A stretch of DNA of 64,000 bases from Hygrocybe punicea (Eukaryota > Basidiomycota > Agaricomycetes > Agaricales > Hygrophoraceae), in NCBI GenBank assembly GCA_963556145.1, contig OY744472.1, forward strand, positions 744,001 to 808,000, given 5' to 3'. How positions within the stretch are numbered: the first letter of the stretch is position 1; every line of letters begins with the position of its first letter. The translations under genes and the position numbers were made by a program. This document shows positions 9,506 through 22,635 of this stretch, piece after piece. A model generated the notes under the pieces. The model made no database searches. It saw only the letters and a list, made by a program, of their open reading frames with translations, and had not been told where the DNA came from.

Positions 9506-11011
9506 GATTTTGTCAGGGCGAACGTGAACATGCCTAGATCTCTTAGTCCAAGACAGAGCTTTAAGGTACGATTGAATAAGCGCTTGACCAGATATTGCAG
9601 ACTAACGGATTGAAAAACAGAGGACTTGGCATTTTACGACGTTGTCGACTTGAAATTGCAGTTAGTTCTGCCCAAACTTGAATCCTTGACTCGATCTTCG
9701 GCTTGATACTGATGTCTGTTGCGGATACTGATACAGTAATCAATGGCTCCTTGAAACACTTGACTTGAAATCAAAATTTCTGGGCAAGTGCATCCATTGA
9801 CACAGGGGGCAAAAAGACCTTTCTGTGACGCACAAATAGCTTGAAAATATGATCCAAAATACTAAATTTGGGGGGCCCCAAATGCGTTGTCCAATACATT
9901 TCCGAAGTTTGAATTCTTAATTATATTTTCAAGATTAGAAAGGGTGACCCAGACTTGAATTTATATTGACCAAGTCAATATTTGTAGACCCATATATTTG
10001 AAACCCGGTTCACACTTTTACCCCCTCTAAAAATATTCTCAAATATACTCTTTTGGACATGTAAAATTTGTCCTTTTTCTTTTCCTTTCGGGCACTTCAA
10101 ATAACAAAAAAAAATTGGGATTTAGTATTGTATTCTGAGATGTCGAAAGACAATAGCAGATTCAGAATTTGTCGACACTCAAATTTGTTAACTAGTACAG
10201 GGCAAGTACTGGCCTACAACCTGACAAGCACTTGACAACTACTGGGCAAATGATCTGAAGCTCACGATCATGATCCTCGACTCAGGATCGACAAAAGGGG
10301 TCACGGGAATCCAAGACAACATCTAGCACGGGCAGTCACATCTCCTTGGGCCCTTTCCTCGCACCAGCGAAACCCCCTGGGTCAGGTCACCGCTCATTTC
10401 GCATGCTGGGTCACAGGCCTAAAGGGTCTTGCTTCAGCCTCAAGGGCTCGCTACAATGGTCTTGACAACGGTGAGCACCCTTTCATTCTTGCTCCAAGTC
10501 TGTGTCATTCTCAGCATTTACTAGTCCCACTCAGTAGTAGTCCTGAACCCTTCCTTTACCTTTCTAGAAAGAGCCAAGGGCTTTCTGATGCCCTCTTTCA
10601 TGCTGGCACACCCCTCCACTAGCGCCTGTCCTCAATTCTCGTTCACAGCCGCAACTCTTAGTAGTTATTGTCTTCTGCACTTCCGTTTGGCACCCATGAT
10701 CACCACTTCCCTCTCTGCCTCCCCCACTGCTAATTTCTCCTCGTATGTTTGTGCGGAGACTACGTACGTCAGAATCGACTTTAAAAAATCCCTGCTGACT
10801 TGTTTACAGCCTCAACGGTTACATCTCACATTGGAGGGACCTCCTCAACACCATAAGCAATAACACAAGTAATGCCGTGAACTGCAAGGTCACAACCACC
10901 ACCAATCCTCTCGTTTGCATGAGCAAGCCCCAACATTATTAGTGGGTACTGGACACCAGAGATGGTTTGGAATACCAGTTTCGTCAATGAATCCAACAAC
11001 AACCTCGCCGC
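9506..11011. other. Intergenic, no supported gene
   Basis: The composition is mixed. A Ser/Pro-rich open frame at 10588-10863 has no recognisable domain or splice context, so I leave it uncalled. Confidence 0.45.
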
Positions 11012-11470
11012 TGTAGAGACTCAACGTCCCTCTGAGTCCGTATCGTTGATATATCACGAATCCAGATGAACCTGACGCCTCCAATTGATTCCCATTCCAA
11101 CCCGACGTAACCCGACGTGATGTGACCCGATGTGACCGATGTGACCCGATGTATGCCGCTTCGTCACAGCTGCTTTTGGACAAAATCTGGCAGCCTCATA
11201 AGCCCCGGAGTTCCAATTGTAAGAGATGGATCTCTTTGGACTTGATTCCCAACTTCGGACTTACCTTATTTGTGCATCCCCTCATCCTTTTGGAGATATG
11301 TAGGACATTTCACATCTTTTCGGTCTTCGTTGCTTTGCAACCCCCCTTTCCACATCCCCATTCCAACCTTTCTTTGTAGCTTACCATCGGCTGAAATAGA
11401 CATGTCCGAAAGTAGATTACTCACTCCTGTACTATAAAAACAGTCCCCGACGACCATACAAAAAAGAGAT
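11012..11470 (+). repeat. Truncated LTR, same family as the solo LTR at 54322
   Basis: It starts TGTAGAG and then follows the order seen at 54322: CCCTCTGAG, a repeated acccgacg/acccgatg block, ggacttaccttattt, a TGGAGATAT segment, and TATAAAAACAGTCCCC (near 11435), a promoter-like TATA. Similarity fades near 11460 where an AT-rich tract begins, so the 3' part is missing. Confidence 0.6.
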
Positions 11471-12551
11471 ACCATAACTAAAATACATTTAATCAATCAA
11501 TTTTGATTAAAGTTTAGTTTATGATAAAATTCTTGGTAATTTGTGATTAAGAAGCTCATACTTTTGATTGTTAATAGAAAGATAATACTTGATTTTGATA
11601 ACATAGCTGTTAGAAATAAAAAACTTATCAAAATTTAATACTTATATCTAAGTACTAAATAATCTGAATTTAACATAAATGAATTTTTGTATATATCTCA
11701 GTTTTTGTCCTCATAGACATAATTTCATTACTAGTAATATTTAAGTTAAATTTGATTGATTAAAATTATTCTACATCGCTACGATTTTTTAAAACAAAGA
11801 GTATATGAAAAGTTAAGTATATATTGTGGTGCCAAATAAAAAAAAATTATTATGTATAAATTTAGATAAAAATTATTTAAGAATCAACATTAAATCTATT
11901 AATTAGTATTTAATTACTGAAATGTAAATATACATCAGTAATTATCATATATATTAAAATCTGATTCAATATAAAAATTATAACAAGTATTATCATAGCC
12001 AAGGCTGACAATCAGCTTTGTCGTTAGTCAAGTCAAATTTAGCTTAGACAGGATCTAGTAAAGTCAATGCTAATAACTAACTATCAGTTATAATTATTTT
12101 AAATGTTTAACTATAACTAACAACTAAACTATAGTTAATTATAAGTAAATAGATGACTTTCCATAGCCGTTTAAACAAGTTTCTAAAATACAATAAAGTA
12201 AAACTCGACCATAGAAGACAACTGAGCCATCCTATTGAGTCACCTAGGGTCCCACTATAGATTATAAAGCTAACTGAGTCCTTTGATAATTATGTATCTA
12301 CATGAGAGGAGGACCCCTCCTCTATAGTTCAAAATTAATCTCACATCCACTTCTGGTCACTTCCTCATCTGGATGCTCTTCACTCTCCCTCCCCTTCACC
12401 CTCCACTCTATCCTGCTCATCACTTTTTTCCCTCTCAATTCTCCATTTTACACATATGCCACACTGATATCACAACAATTAGCATATGGGGGTTGACCAG
12501 AGGTACCAGACCTATTGTTGAATAAAGTGAGCCAGGTCTAATATAAAATTG
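11471..12551. other. Very AT-rich tract without genes
   Basis: From about 11470 to 12250 the sequence is dominated by A/T runs with only tiny frames. A CT-rich open frame at 12302-12496 has no support. It may be a decayed retroelement remnant, as it directly abuts the truncated LTR. Confidence 0.55.
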
Positions 12552-13944
12552 TTAAGAACTTGAAACATATGAAAAACAAGCCACACATACCAAAGTTGCT
12601 AACAATACAAATGCAGTAGGATTAGGGTCCTTGTCAAATAGTGCATCCACTGCACAAACTCCACCGTGGCCTTTCCACAGCTGAGCCCAGATAGATTGAT
12701 CACCAGTCAAAAATGTTGAGCACAAACTGTTCCAAGTGGGTGATCCAAATTGACCCACAACTTGCAGCTCAGTCTAGTTCACATTTTATATTAGTTTCAT
12801 ATCATTGAAATTAGATAAAATAACACTTGCAATAACAGGAATGTTATTCTGGCCCTAGTACCCAATGAACTGGAAATTATGAAAAAAAAGCAGTCCCAGT
12901 CCAGAGCCTGAGAGCAGAATATGGATAGTATCTTGGACAGTGACTTGGTTTTGATTGCAGTCGAAGTAGCTGGAGCCTGAAGTCCAATGAGGTGGAAGCT
13001 CAAGGGTGTGAGCAAATACATATGGATCATCCCTGACAACTATAGCCTCCACAAGGTTTTGAAGGCTTGTGAGAAAGCCCATACCTTGTGAGACAAGTTA
13101 TAGCTAACAAATTATAACTTTATTAAGACCAAATAATAATAATAATAAACTTACCTGCTCTTGTAGGATATCTGATATAGGCCTAGTCCATGGGAGAGGC
13201 CAGGTTGCTGAACCAGGCCCATTTCTGCACCAGGGAAGGTGGAAACCTAGATCTAGGGCAATCATCAGCCAAAGTGAGAAAAATATATAAATAAACAATA
13301 AAATACTGAAATTCCCTTGCATTGGTTCCTCCACTGAAAAATGCTGGCAGTATTTCTCAGTAGATTCCACCAAGCAACTCTTTGCTATCACACACAGCTC
13401 TGCCCAGAAGCCACCAACCTGGAAAAGTAAACTATTTAGTAGTTTAATAGACATCATACAATTGGCAATCTGAAAAATCTAGAATAAACGGTGGCTAATC
13501 AATTCTGGTTTAATAAAATGTAAAAAATCAAAAGTTTGTTGAGATAAGGCAAGTTGAGAAACAAAAATTGAGACAGGAAAATTTAGCGCTAAGATGAAAG
13601 GTCCAGGGGGAAGTAGGCCTGGGAAGTTAACAGCTAATACATATATTGATTAATTAGCACTGAAATTAATGAAATCAATTGATTCTCACTATTATCTAAA
13701 CTCCAACTCTCTGAATTGCCACCGGGGCCTTCAAGATTATCATCTGAAGGGTTTCCCGATTTTCAGTTTTATTCAAAATCAAATTTACAATATAAACCTG
13801 CTTGCAGATGAGCATTGAAATAAGACTGTAGTATTTCGTTCAGATCTATAGCAGTGACAGTTGTTGTCACACTGTCACTCTCAGGGTGATTTGAGTTGGG
13901 ACTGATTAGCAGGAGAGAAGAGAAGCCGAAATCAAGGTCAGGCA

Positions 13945-14691
13945 TAGTGTTGCCGAAGTCCGGTTCGGAACCGATCTGAACCCGGTTCAAACCCCAAACC
14001 GAACCCTAAGTTCAGTCCAAGTTCAGCAACTTTGGCTGAACTGAACCGCGGGTCCGGTGCAGGGTTCAGGGCCCTTCAGAAATTTCTGAACAGCTTGGAA
14101 CCGGGTCCAAACCGTGAACTCATTGTAGGTAGATACTAGAATATTCAATTTTTATGTTAATTTTTTGTGTATGAACTCGCGAGAACTTGGGTCATGTGAC
14201 CTTAAACATACACGTGAATGCACGCGGATTCGACTCAACCACAACAGCAACGAACAGTAACAGCAACACTGGTAAGTAGTTAGTTTATTTCATACTTTAC
14301 TGACATTTTCTTACACAAAGAAGCCCCCCACGACCCACGCCCATGCCCATGCCCATGCCCATGCCTGCCTGCGCCCATGCCAAAACCACACGCCAACACC
14401 ATGCCCATGCCCACACCACGCCCACGATGGGAACCAGGGACCGTAGCGAGAACGGGACACAGCGGGGAGTGGTGCGCCCACCCCTGCTGCTAAGATACGT
14501 CGCCTTTTATTTTTTATTTTTCACTTATTTATCTATACTTACCCCCCACAGCTCCATGACACCCGTGAGCGTGGACGTGGCAGCAGCCCCACGGCAACCC
14601 CAGCAGCAGTGGCAGCAGCCACGGCTGCAACGAAAACGGCAGCGGCAACAACGGCAGCAGCAACGGCAGCAGCTATGGCAACAGCAGCTAC

Positions 14692-14731
<40 letters not shown>

Positions 14732-15100
14732 TCGACAGCAGCGACGGCGACAGCAGCAGCAGCAGCGACGGCGGCAACAGCAGCAGTTGCAACAACGGCG
14801 CCGGCAGCGACGCAGCACCCACGGCAGCGGGCGGTCCCCCCCTTCCTCCCCACCCTCCCAACTCCTCGCAACCCCAGGCCCACGTCAATTGACGTGGTGC
14901 TGTGGCTTGCGAGGAAATTTGATGGTGAAGGAAGGTGGTTCGTGGTTCAAACCGCATCGGAACGCAGACCGGATCGCATGGAACGGTTCCATGCGGTTCC
15001 GGTTCTGGTTCAGCGGGGGGGCCGAACTGAACCGAGGGTCCGGTTTTCGGTTCAGCCAAAAAGGCCGAAAACTGGACCAAACCGGACTTCGGCAACACTA
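13945..15100. mobile_element. hAT-like non-autonomous element with 8-bp target duplication
   Basis: Termini are TAGTGTTGCCGAAGTCCGG at 13945 and its inverted copy ending at 15100; GTCAGGCA flanks both sides (13937-13944, 15101-15108). The 8-bp duplication and TAGTG-type ends fit the hAT superfamily. Inside the ends are gaaccg/cggttc-rich arms. The middle is GC-rich, with CCCATG repeats (14340-14365), CAG/CAA/CGG triplet arrays (14600-14810), an AT-rich intron-like spacer (about 14500-14548) and one copy of the CCTCGC...GTCAATTGAC...GCGAGG palindrome. No transposase is visible, so it must depend on an enzyme supplied elsewhere. Confidence 0.82.
14864..14914. repeat. Copy of the CCTCGC / GTCAATTGAC / GCGAGG palindromic module
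   Basis: cctcgcaacc opens it, cacgtcaattgacgtg is a perfect palindromic core, and cttgcgagg closes it. It lies near the right arm of the hAT-like element. Confidence 0.6.
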
Positions 15101-15899
15101 GTCAGGCATGGTAGAAGATTGGCTGTTTGAATCAGGGCGGAACACAGTCTCTGATCCTATCTTTAAAGCACAGTGTGGATTACATTTCGGGGAGAATTGG
15201 CTTCCCGCTGTCCATCAAGGTGCAGGTAGCCTGAGAAAACTTGGACTTCCACCTCTCCATCACTAACTATGGAGAAACCCTCTGAGCCACTCACACCCTT
15301 TTTACTGCCATCAAACCGAGACTTAGCGTTGAATGATTCCTTGGTTAGTACCATTTTTCATCATTTGTATCCATCAACTAACTAACTACCTGTCCAAGGA
15401 CCTGGCTTTCCTGGCAGAGGAGCATCTCGCAAAAGATGTTCTCGAATGTCTGCTTGAACTTGTCCGTAAGTAGAAGCAGGAATGAGAAGCTGAGGAGCAG
15501 GTAGTGTAGTTGAAGCTTGAATGGACCAACCTCGAACAACAACCTTTCCGCTGCAAATTATCAAGTGTGGGCCAGAATGCAGACAGGACATGCAACATTG
15601 AAGGGAACACACTCAAGCTCATAGATTTTTTCGGCCTTAGCCACCCTCGTATAGCAGAAAGTTGCTGTAACCGTTACAAGCCATACAGATGTCCGAGCCC
15701 CAAGGGTGCCAAAAGGTTGGAAGGTGTCTGACATTAGGCCACCTGAGTGGCAGGCTGTTCTTGCTAGTTGGTCCGTTCTCCCTGGTCATCAAATCTCACC
15801 ACTGACTTGATAATAGATACCTTTTCCTTTGTATCTCGTTATAACAATTGCCACTGTATTTATAACAACCACTGTATGCTTTCTGTAAGCTTGTGCTGA

Positions 15900-17542
15900 C
15901 CATTTATCCTGCTGCTAGTACTACTAAATGTTGTTGTATTTGTATGGCATTAGTATCCCTGACATTAGTTAGTACTCGAGATTCTGGCCATGAAAGTTCC
16001 ATTTTTCTAAGTTTGACTCTGTTTAAGTTGGTGTATCAAAATCATATCACACGACTCACAGTGCTGCAACTTGGATTTAACAACCTTGAATGGATGGTGA
16101 TATAATGTAATGGGAACAAAGCTACCACCATCCAATATACCTATTTGACATGAGTTAGCATCAGAGATGTCTGGCTGGAGAAGTAAATACCACAGGTGAT
16201 CTTCTGGATCCTGATTCAGGATTGCAGTCCATGCAGAGTATCTGATATCGCACTGGCCAGAATGAAACCTGCACCATCTGAATCCCGGATAGCCTGTTTG
16301 CAGGGATGTCAACGCCAGTCAATGTAGCCAATGTCCCATGCACAGTCACATGTGTCAGAGGTCCACGACCTTGAAAACAAAGGTAAGCATCTTCAGTCCA
16401 AGAAGTTGAGAGTAAACTGACCTTCCTGAGCATCAAGCATTGCAAGCACCTGCCCTGTCTCATAATTCCAGAAGCAAGTGTCTCCTTTTGTATTGTTAGT
16501 CAACAAGACAGTGAGACCTGGTATATGATAGAGTTTGGTGTTCATGATCAGACTTCTCAACATAGAGGCTTTTCCTTGCCCAGCGCTTGTGGTTAAATGA
16601 CAACGTTTCTGCACAGAAAGCATCAGACAGTTGCCAACATCAGTTGCACCTGATCTGTATGAGAAATAATTGAGTGATTGATATTTAACAACAGCAACAC
16701 TCGCATGGATGTGCTGGCTTAAATCATGGCTTGAGTTTGGCCATTTAATAAATTGATATAGCTGAGGTAGGTAATGTCAGCTGCGTTTCAAGCACAACAT
16801 CTTGAACTCACAAGATAGTCTGATCATTAAGTATTGCCACTACAATGTGATTGTCAATATGAATCATTTGTTCCACCTCTACAGCATTGCTATGATCCAA
16901 ACAAATTGTGCGATTCCTCATCCATAAATCTAGGAGAGATGAAGTTAGGAATTGCTCTGGATTCAAACCAAGGTAAATGACACCTTGAACGTTTTCGTAA
17001 GTCCATACTGCGATCTCACTGCTAGCAGCAGTGACCAAATAACGACCTCTCTTGGAAATCGCTCTAACTGTTCTACTGCAAGCGTGGTGTCCGAGATGTC
17101 GATAAGTTAAAACTGGCTAGTGTTGGAAGCATGCATCGTCAGAACTGTGAATCAAATGTGCCAAAAGTAATCTTACATTATCTTGTTTGAATGTAACCTC
17201 AGTCATCTTGCCACCAGCAAAGCCTACTACAACTGAAAAATAGCCAGATACAGCATAAATCCATCACATGGAAGATGGAGCATCATCAAGCTCAAGGCAG
17301 TGGATATAATGTTGGAGGGCAAGGGCATAAACAGACAGGGTGCCGTCAAGTGCACATGAGGCTAGGTAGCTTCCGGAGCTATCGAACTGAATGTCAACCA
17401 TGCCAGCATCGTGTGAACAGGGGAGCATAAATGATGAAGAAGTTATCATATCTCTGCCAAAGGCAATAAAGTGACCATGGAAGAGGACAATGGCATTTAC
17501 AGCTGTTTTTGTAATTGTTGGCAGTAACTCAACTTTTTGCAA
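15900..17542 (-). pseudogene. WD40-like beta-propeller gene remnant or fragment
   Basis: Exon-like frames on the minus strand contain propeller-type blades: SHDAGMVDIQFDSSGSYLA followed by DGTLSVYA (17542-17264), RTVRAISKRGRYLVTAASS then EIAVWTYENVQG (about 17075-16960), and LYHIPGLTVLLTNNTKGD with FWNYETGQVLAMLDAQEG (about 16545-16420). Further pieces at 16463-16007 continue (IPANRLSGIQMVQV, HLWYLL). Introns are plausible (for example the GTAAG near 17175), but I could not close a full model. The 5' end lies inside a large palindrome, which may have removed or duplicated the start. WD40 propellers are protein-interaction scaffolds. No effector domain is seen. Confidence 0.5.
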
Positions 17543-18318
17543 TCATTTAGGAAAATATGGACTTGGTAGAATTTTGAATGCTGAGTTGTGTATCTCATGA
17601 GATACTGCATGGATTGGGATGGTTATGGAGGGAAAGTTGTACTATTTCTTAAGGGCTATCAATTCCTGTAATTACATTTGGACAATGTTCAGCATATGGT
17701 GAGTTGTGGATGAAATTAAAGGTAAACCAGTGTTTTTTAACATCCAAAATGATATTGTCAAATTATGGCATCAAATGAACTCCTATGAAGAAGATGGTAA
17801 GGGGGAAGTTGTTCATTTTTTCAAGGGCTAGAAGTACATATACCATGTTTTTCTTTATTTTTTCTCCTTTGAGCAATATTTATGATTCATGTCATATTTC
17901 AGACCTAATGAAGACAAACACAGTACAGATGTAATATTGGCTCAAAGGAGAAAAGATAAAGAAAAACACAGTATATGTACTTCTAGCCCTTGAAAAAATG
18001 AACAACTTCCCCCTTACCATCTTCTTCATAGGAGTTCATTTGATGCCATAATTTGACAATATCATTTTGGATGTTAAAAAACACTGGTTTACCTTTAATT
18101 TCATCCACAACTCACCATATGCTGAACATTGTCCAAATGTAATTACAGGAATTGATAGCCCTTAAGAAATAGTACAACTTTCCCTCCATAACCATCCCAA
18201 TCCATGCAGTATCTCATGAGATACACAACTCAGCATTCAAAATTCTACCAAGTCCATATTTTCCTAAATGATTGAAAAAAGTTGAGTTACTGCCAACAAT
18301 TACAAAAACAGCTGTAAA
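17496..18318. repeat. 823-bp near-perfect palindrome (inverted repeat with ~50-bp loop)
   Basis: The left arm runs from about 17496 to 17881 and the right arm from about 17932 to 18318. Matching landmarks in mirror order include tttacagctgtttttg / caaaaacagctgtaaa at the outer ends, gagatactgcatggattggg / cccaatccatgcagtatctc, and ctcctttgagc / gctcaaaggag at the inner ends. Only scattered mismatches are seen. The outer ~45 bp of the left arm are also the first codons of the WD40-like frame. Confidence 0.88.
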
Positions 18319-19443
18319 GTGAGTAAAGTCAAGCAAGTGGACAATAAGTTGAGAAAAGTTCCAGATCCCATTGAATTGTTGTCTACAGCAGTACAATTGA
18401 GACAAAAACTATTTACCTGTAAAAACCCCGTATTTTTAGTTTGATTAAGGTAGTGAAAAGTCGAATTAGATAAGTTAAATCGATATTTTCGTATTAGATA
18501 AGATAAAATTGGATAAGATAAGGGTACATCATGATGTTCTATCGCGACTTTGTGCTAAGTTATACTAAGCCTTGATGTGAGTTTGAGTTTATCTAATGTT
18601 ATAAAACAACCATAGGCCCTGTGAATACCACTGCTCTTGCCAAAAGTGTGGTGGAGTGCCCAGGATTGTTGCCCGACGCACATCAGCAAAACCTGATTTC
18701 ACATAGCATTGGGCCAATTTCCATAATAGGCATATCGGTCTCATAGCAAACTCATAGCATCAACCAATCTCCATAGTAGACATAGCATTCCAGAGCATTA
18801 CTTGCTTGCTATGTAGTTCTGTAAAGATTAGGCTGATACTATTCTAGCTCTCGAAAGCCTAAGCCCATGCCCTTATTAATTGGTCTGGCACTCAGTGAAT
18901 TTTCTCTAAGTCTTTACTTTAGGGTTGTTTGGCCATGGTTTACAACTGCATCAATCCCACCAGCAACTGTGTCAATCCCAGCAGAATGTAGTGTAATCAA
19001 CCCTAGTGTGTACACTGTCAAAACTATCGTTCATCATTCACTCCCACGCTAGCAACTTAAACAGGTGCTGTGATCACGAAAGTCTCAGAGGCAACTGCCA
19101 AGGATGTCTCCATAATCTAGGGCCCACCGGGCTGCACTGAAGCTGTTGCTCACACCTGGGAACCCACCACACAATGCACTGTTGGTTTCTATCATCAGCA
19201 GTGGTTTTCTGGCTTCCTGAGCTAATTTGGCCTAGTCCAAATAAGGGGCCACAAGATCGACACTGGCAGTGTGGTTAAGGTAGGACCGGGAAGACATCTT
19301 GAGCGGTGTTGTTCAGATCTTCACTGGTCTGTGTGAAACAATTGTTTAATATGGATGGCTATTTTGTATTTTTATTTTCCATAGTCAGTTTTGAGACAAG
19401 TGTTAATCAGGGTAAATTACCCACTGTTCGACTGTGAGGGCGG
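18319..19443. other. No supported gene
   Basis: Unique-looking moderately AT-rich sequence with only short frames and no recognisable domain. Confidence 0.5.
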
Positions 19444-19760
19444 TGTAGATGTGGGTTCTTGGTGGCTTCGAAACAATAAAGAAGATATGATCCTAACCTA
19501 GGGGTGTCAGCATAGAAGTGACTGTGGATAATCAGTGTCGGGGATAGTAGTAAAAGGAAGGGAATGTAAGTAAAAGTAAAGCCGCCACGTAAAACTGGAC
19601 TAATAATAACAAACCCGGCAATGAACGGATTGAAAACAGATAAATAACGACGAATCCGACAATGCCGACGATGTTGGGTACAGCGGGTCGGGTCGGGTCG
19701 GGTCGGGTCGGAAACGATGAACGAGTAAGGGAACAACGATAGGGACAACAAAGTGAACCA
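19444..19760 (-). repeat. 3' portion of the same LTR family, minus strand
   Basis: Read on the minus strand it follows the last third of the 54322 LTR: ccgacac, gcggcttta, cagtcacttctatgctgacaccc, taggttaggatc, then gaagccacc and an end near catctaca. A run of GGGTCGGGTCGG units (19685-19711) occupies the place of the ACCCGACACCCGACCC block of the intact copy. Confidence 0.55.
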
Positions 19761-21590
19761 TAATAATCTAAGGGTCTATGAGGACGAGCATTTTGAAGTG
19801 ATTAAAATGATTCTGACTATGAGGGAAACGGGGACTAAATTACTAGTAAATAAGATAATGCATGAAAAGTATGTTATATTATAAGATCCTAAATGGAAAT
19901 ATTTATAAGAAATACTATAGTAATATCATCTTAAAATATTATCTATTTAAACTGGACTATTCTTGAAATGTTCTGAAATAATTTATATATTGTTTAACTA
20001 AGAATTAAGATTTAACTTAATATATGTATTATGAACAATAATGTAATACCAACTTATTTTTGGAAATATAACAAATATACTAAGTATTCTATATTAGTGT
20101 CTAAACCATTACTGTAGTCAGTCAGGTACTTGGTCACATCAGGTACCTGGTCAATGTCAATTTTGCATCTAGCATGTTGTTACTGTCTTCAACTGCAGTT
20201 GACCATGATTAAACATATGTCTATCTATGATATGGCCACAATAGTGATAGTTATAAGTCATAAGAACATTATGCACAACTGTCATTCTTTCCAACAAGTG
20301 CCCACTTGCATAAAAACACAGGTAGTTGAACTTGAAAGGCATCAAGTACCATCATTTAGGTTAATAGAATTATAAATTTAAATTTCATATATAAGAAGAG
20401 ATATAGTAGAATAGATTTTACTGCAGCATAAGGTTGAAATGTTACTGTATCTTATAGCATAGCAGGTATGACCAACTTCCTAGTTAGGGTCAAAAATAGA
20501 TATTCCTGTATTATTTTCACTCCTGCAGGATTTTTAGCCTTGTAACTCTCACTCAAATTATATAGATATCTTCCTGAGACAAATGTCTATCACCTTGAAA
20601 AGATAATTTATGAATATCTTTGAAGTTGTAGGCGAATGACACCAAAACATTTGGTGTGATCAAGTAGCGGATCATGCATAGTAAATGTTATTTTTTGTGA
20701 GTTGAGAAAAAAAACTAAATACAATTAACTTGTTGTCAGCTAGTGCTGTGGATAGCATGAATGAGTTCCTTTGTTCCTCTTCTACTTCTTTAATATAAGA
20801 TTAAATTGCATAAAATATAAGATACATAACATATGGTGTATATTGACTTATTGTCATAAGCCCACATCTCACCTTTACAACATGTGAGAAAAATAAAATA
20901 AAACTACATCGAGATCTACAAAAAAAATAATGCCATATGAGAGAACAACTGAAGAATTCTTGATGTTCATATCTATAAAGAAAAACTTATGTTAGCATTG
21001 GACTATGAATAGTATAAGCACATAATATGATCTAGAAGGTATTTGTTTGCAGTGTATATATGAGTTTAAACCAGCCATAAAGATGAAATTAATACACTAA
21101 ATTAGAAATATAGTGGTTCAGGATTGAGATGTATAGCATAATAAGGTTCAAAGTCTGATTTCAAATAGTGATCTGATTAATGATTATATATTCATGAAAA
21201 TTGACTAAAAAGAAAATTGAAATATAAAGTAATCTAACTATATTAGATTTATTTATTTTTATTTATTTATCATATGAGTCTGATTTTTAAAAGTTTAAAA
21301 TACTTGAGATTGTTCTTATTAATTTTTTGATAGTATTTACTTTAACTAGATACAAACATAATTTACACCTAAGAATTTCACAAAAAGTTAACACGAACAA
21401 AATCCCAAATATTTTGAACTCTTAAAAATCAGACCAATTTACTTCCTACAATTATATTAATCTGAGCTCTTGTTGTGTTATTATTCACTATATGAGTTTG
21501 GTTAATTAAATATTGGTATTTCATCTGTAACTGTTTCAACCCTAAGTATTTTTAGGATATAATTACAGGAGCAACTAGCTCTGATTGAAT
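19761..21590. other. AT-rich tract without genes
   Basis: Long A/T runs and only tiny frames. No terminal repeats could be paired. Confidence 0.5.
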
Positions 21591-21594
21591 AAAT

Positions 21595-22630
21595 GGGTTT
21601 TCCTTCTACAACCATACACAGCAGTGCAGTCAATGAACTCGGTGTAGGGATCGATGGGATTGTCGGAGAATCAAACAGGGACAGTTGGAGGAATGGCAGG
21701 AGGGGGAGGGCCAAGAGGGCGTGCAGAGTAGAAGATAGGATGAGTGCGATGAAGGTCGACGCCGAGATGAGCGATGGATGCAGTGGGATGCATAGAGCCA
21801 AAAGAAGAAGGGGTAAAGGTTAATGAAAAAGCGTACATTATGATGACAGAAACAGCATTTGGAACAAGGAATGCGAAAATGGGAAGGAAGGTCATGGAAA
21901 TAGGAGGAAGAAGGGAGAAAGATAGCAGAGGCAGACATGGAAGTAAAAGAAAAGGAGTGAAAGAAGGGAAAGAAAAGGAAGAGGAATATATACACAACGA
22001 AGAAATTTAGGGCAAGCAATATCAATAAGTGAGGTGATTGGGGTTAACGAGGTGATCGTGGACAAATGAGGAAGGGAGGAGGGAAAAACGATGAGGGGTT
22101 GTGATATCGTATTCATGGGAATGGGCGGTGGAGGGGATAGATGAAGGAAGGTGATAATAATGGGCGATGAGGAAGGCGTAGGGACAGGTTTTTTTGCGGG
22201 TATTGAAATCGAGGTTACCAATGCCAGTGGCATTAGCAATTTGAGCAGGGGCGATGACAGAAGGGGCGATTTCAATGATGGAAGTAATAGCATCAACGAG
22301 GGTGGTTTCATAGAGGTAGGCATGCGTAATGCTGGGAGGGAAGAGGTATTTATGGAATTCGTGGTTTTTGAGCCATCAGCAATAAGGGCGGCATTATGAG
22401 GATAAATAGCAAGTAAAATGATAGAGGAAGGATAATGAAAGAGAGGAGAGTAAAAAGGAAATGAAGAAAGGAAGAAAAAGGGGCTTGGGGATGGAATTTA
22501 TGGAATCGTTGACAAGATCCTGGCAATATGCAGTATCAGCGGCAGGGATCCAGGAATCTTCGTTGTGAGGATAATCAAGCCAATGAATAAGGTAGTATAA
22601 TCTATTTTGGCATATTCAGGAATCGAGAAT
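21595..22630 (-). pseudogene. Pro/Ser-rich frames downstream of Gypsy pol, unresolved
   Basis: Overlapping minus-strand frames are rich in Pro, Ser and Leu (PSSLPHLSTITSLTPIT, PSSFGSMHPTASIAHLG). One reads on, after a TGA, into DNPIDPYTEFIDCTAVYG and ends at about 21597. The position right after the integrase suggests 3' sequence of the retroelement or a decayed downstream gene. I do not recognise a domain. Confidence 0.3.
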
Positions 22631-22635
22631 TACTT

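Larger units (their letters stand above)
12552..15622 (-). pseudogene. Multi-exon minus-strand gene region split by a hAT element
   Basis: Several short minus-strand frames read like exons: GFWAELCVIAKSC (about 13400), GSATWPLPWTRPISDI (about 13180), GFLTSLQNLVEA (about 13070), WNSLCSTFLTGDQSIWAQLW (about 12720), and at 15380-15612 a frame with IREHLLRDAPLPGKP. At 15101-15130 a frame ends in SQSSTMPD and at 13944 the same frame resumes with LDFGFSSLLL once the element between them, and one copy of its 8-bp target duplication, are removed. I recognise no family. It could be the 3' part of the WD40-like gene upstream. Exon borders are not settled. Confidence 0.4.

Noticed and set aside
14525..15130. 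Long open frames over the CAG/CAA arrays (poly-Gln, poly-Ala, poly-Cys)
   Set aside because: They are open on all frames of both strands because of triplet repeats inside a mobile element; no domain or splice context supports them.
19680..19712. Telomere-like GGGTCGG repeat
   Set aside because: Pentamer run lies inside an LTR fragment and does not match the TTAGGG repeat usual in basidiomycetes.
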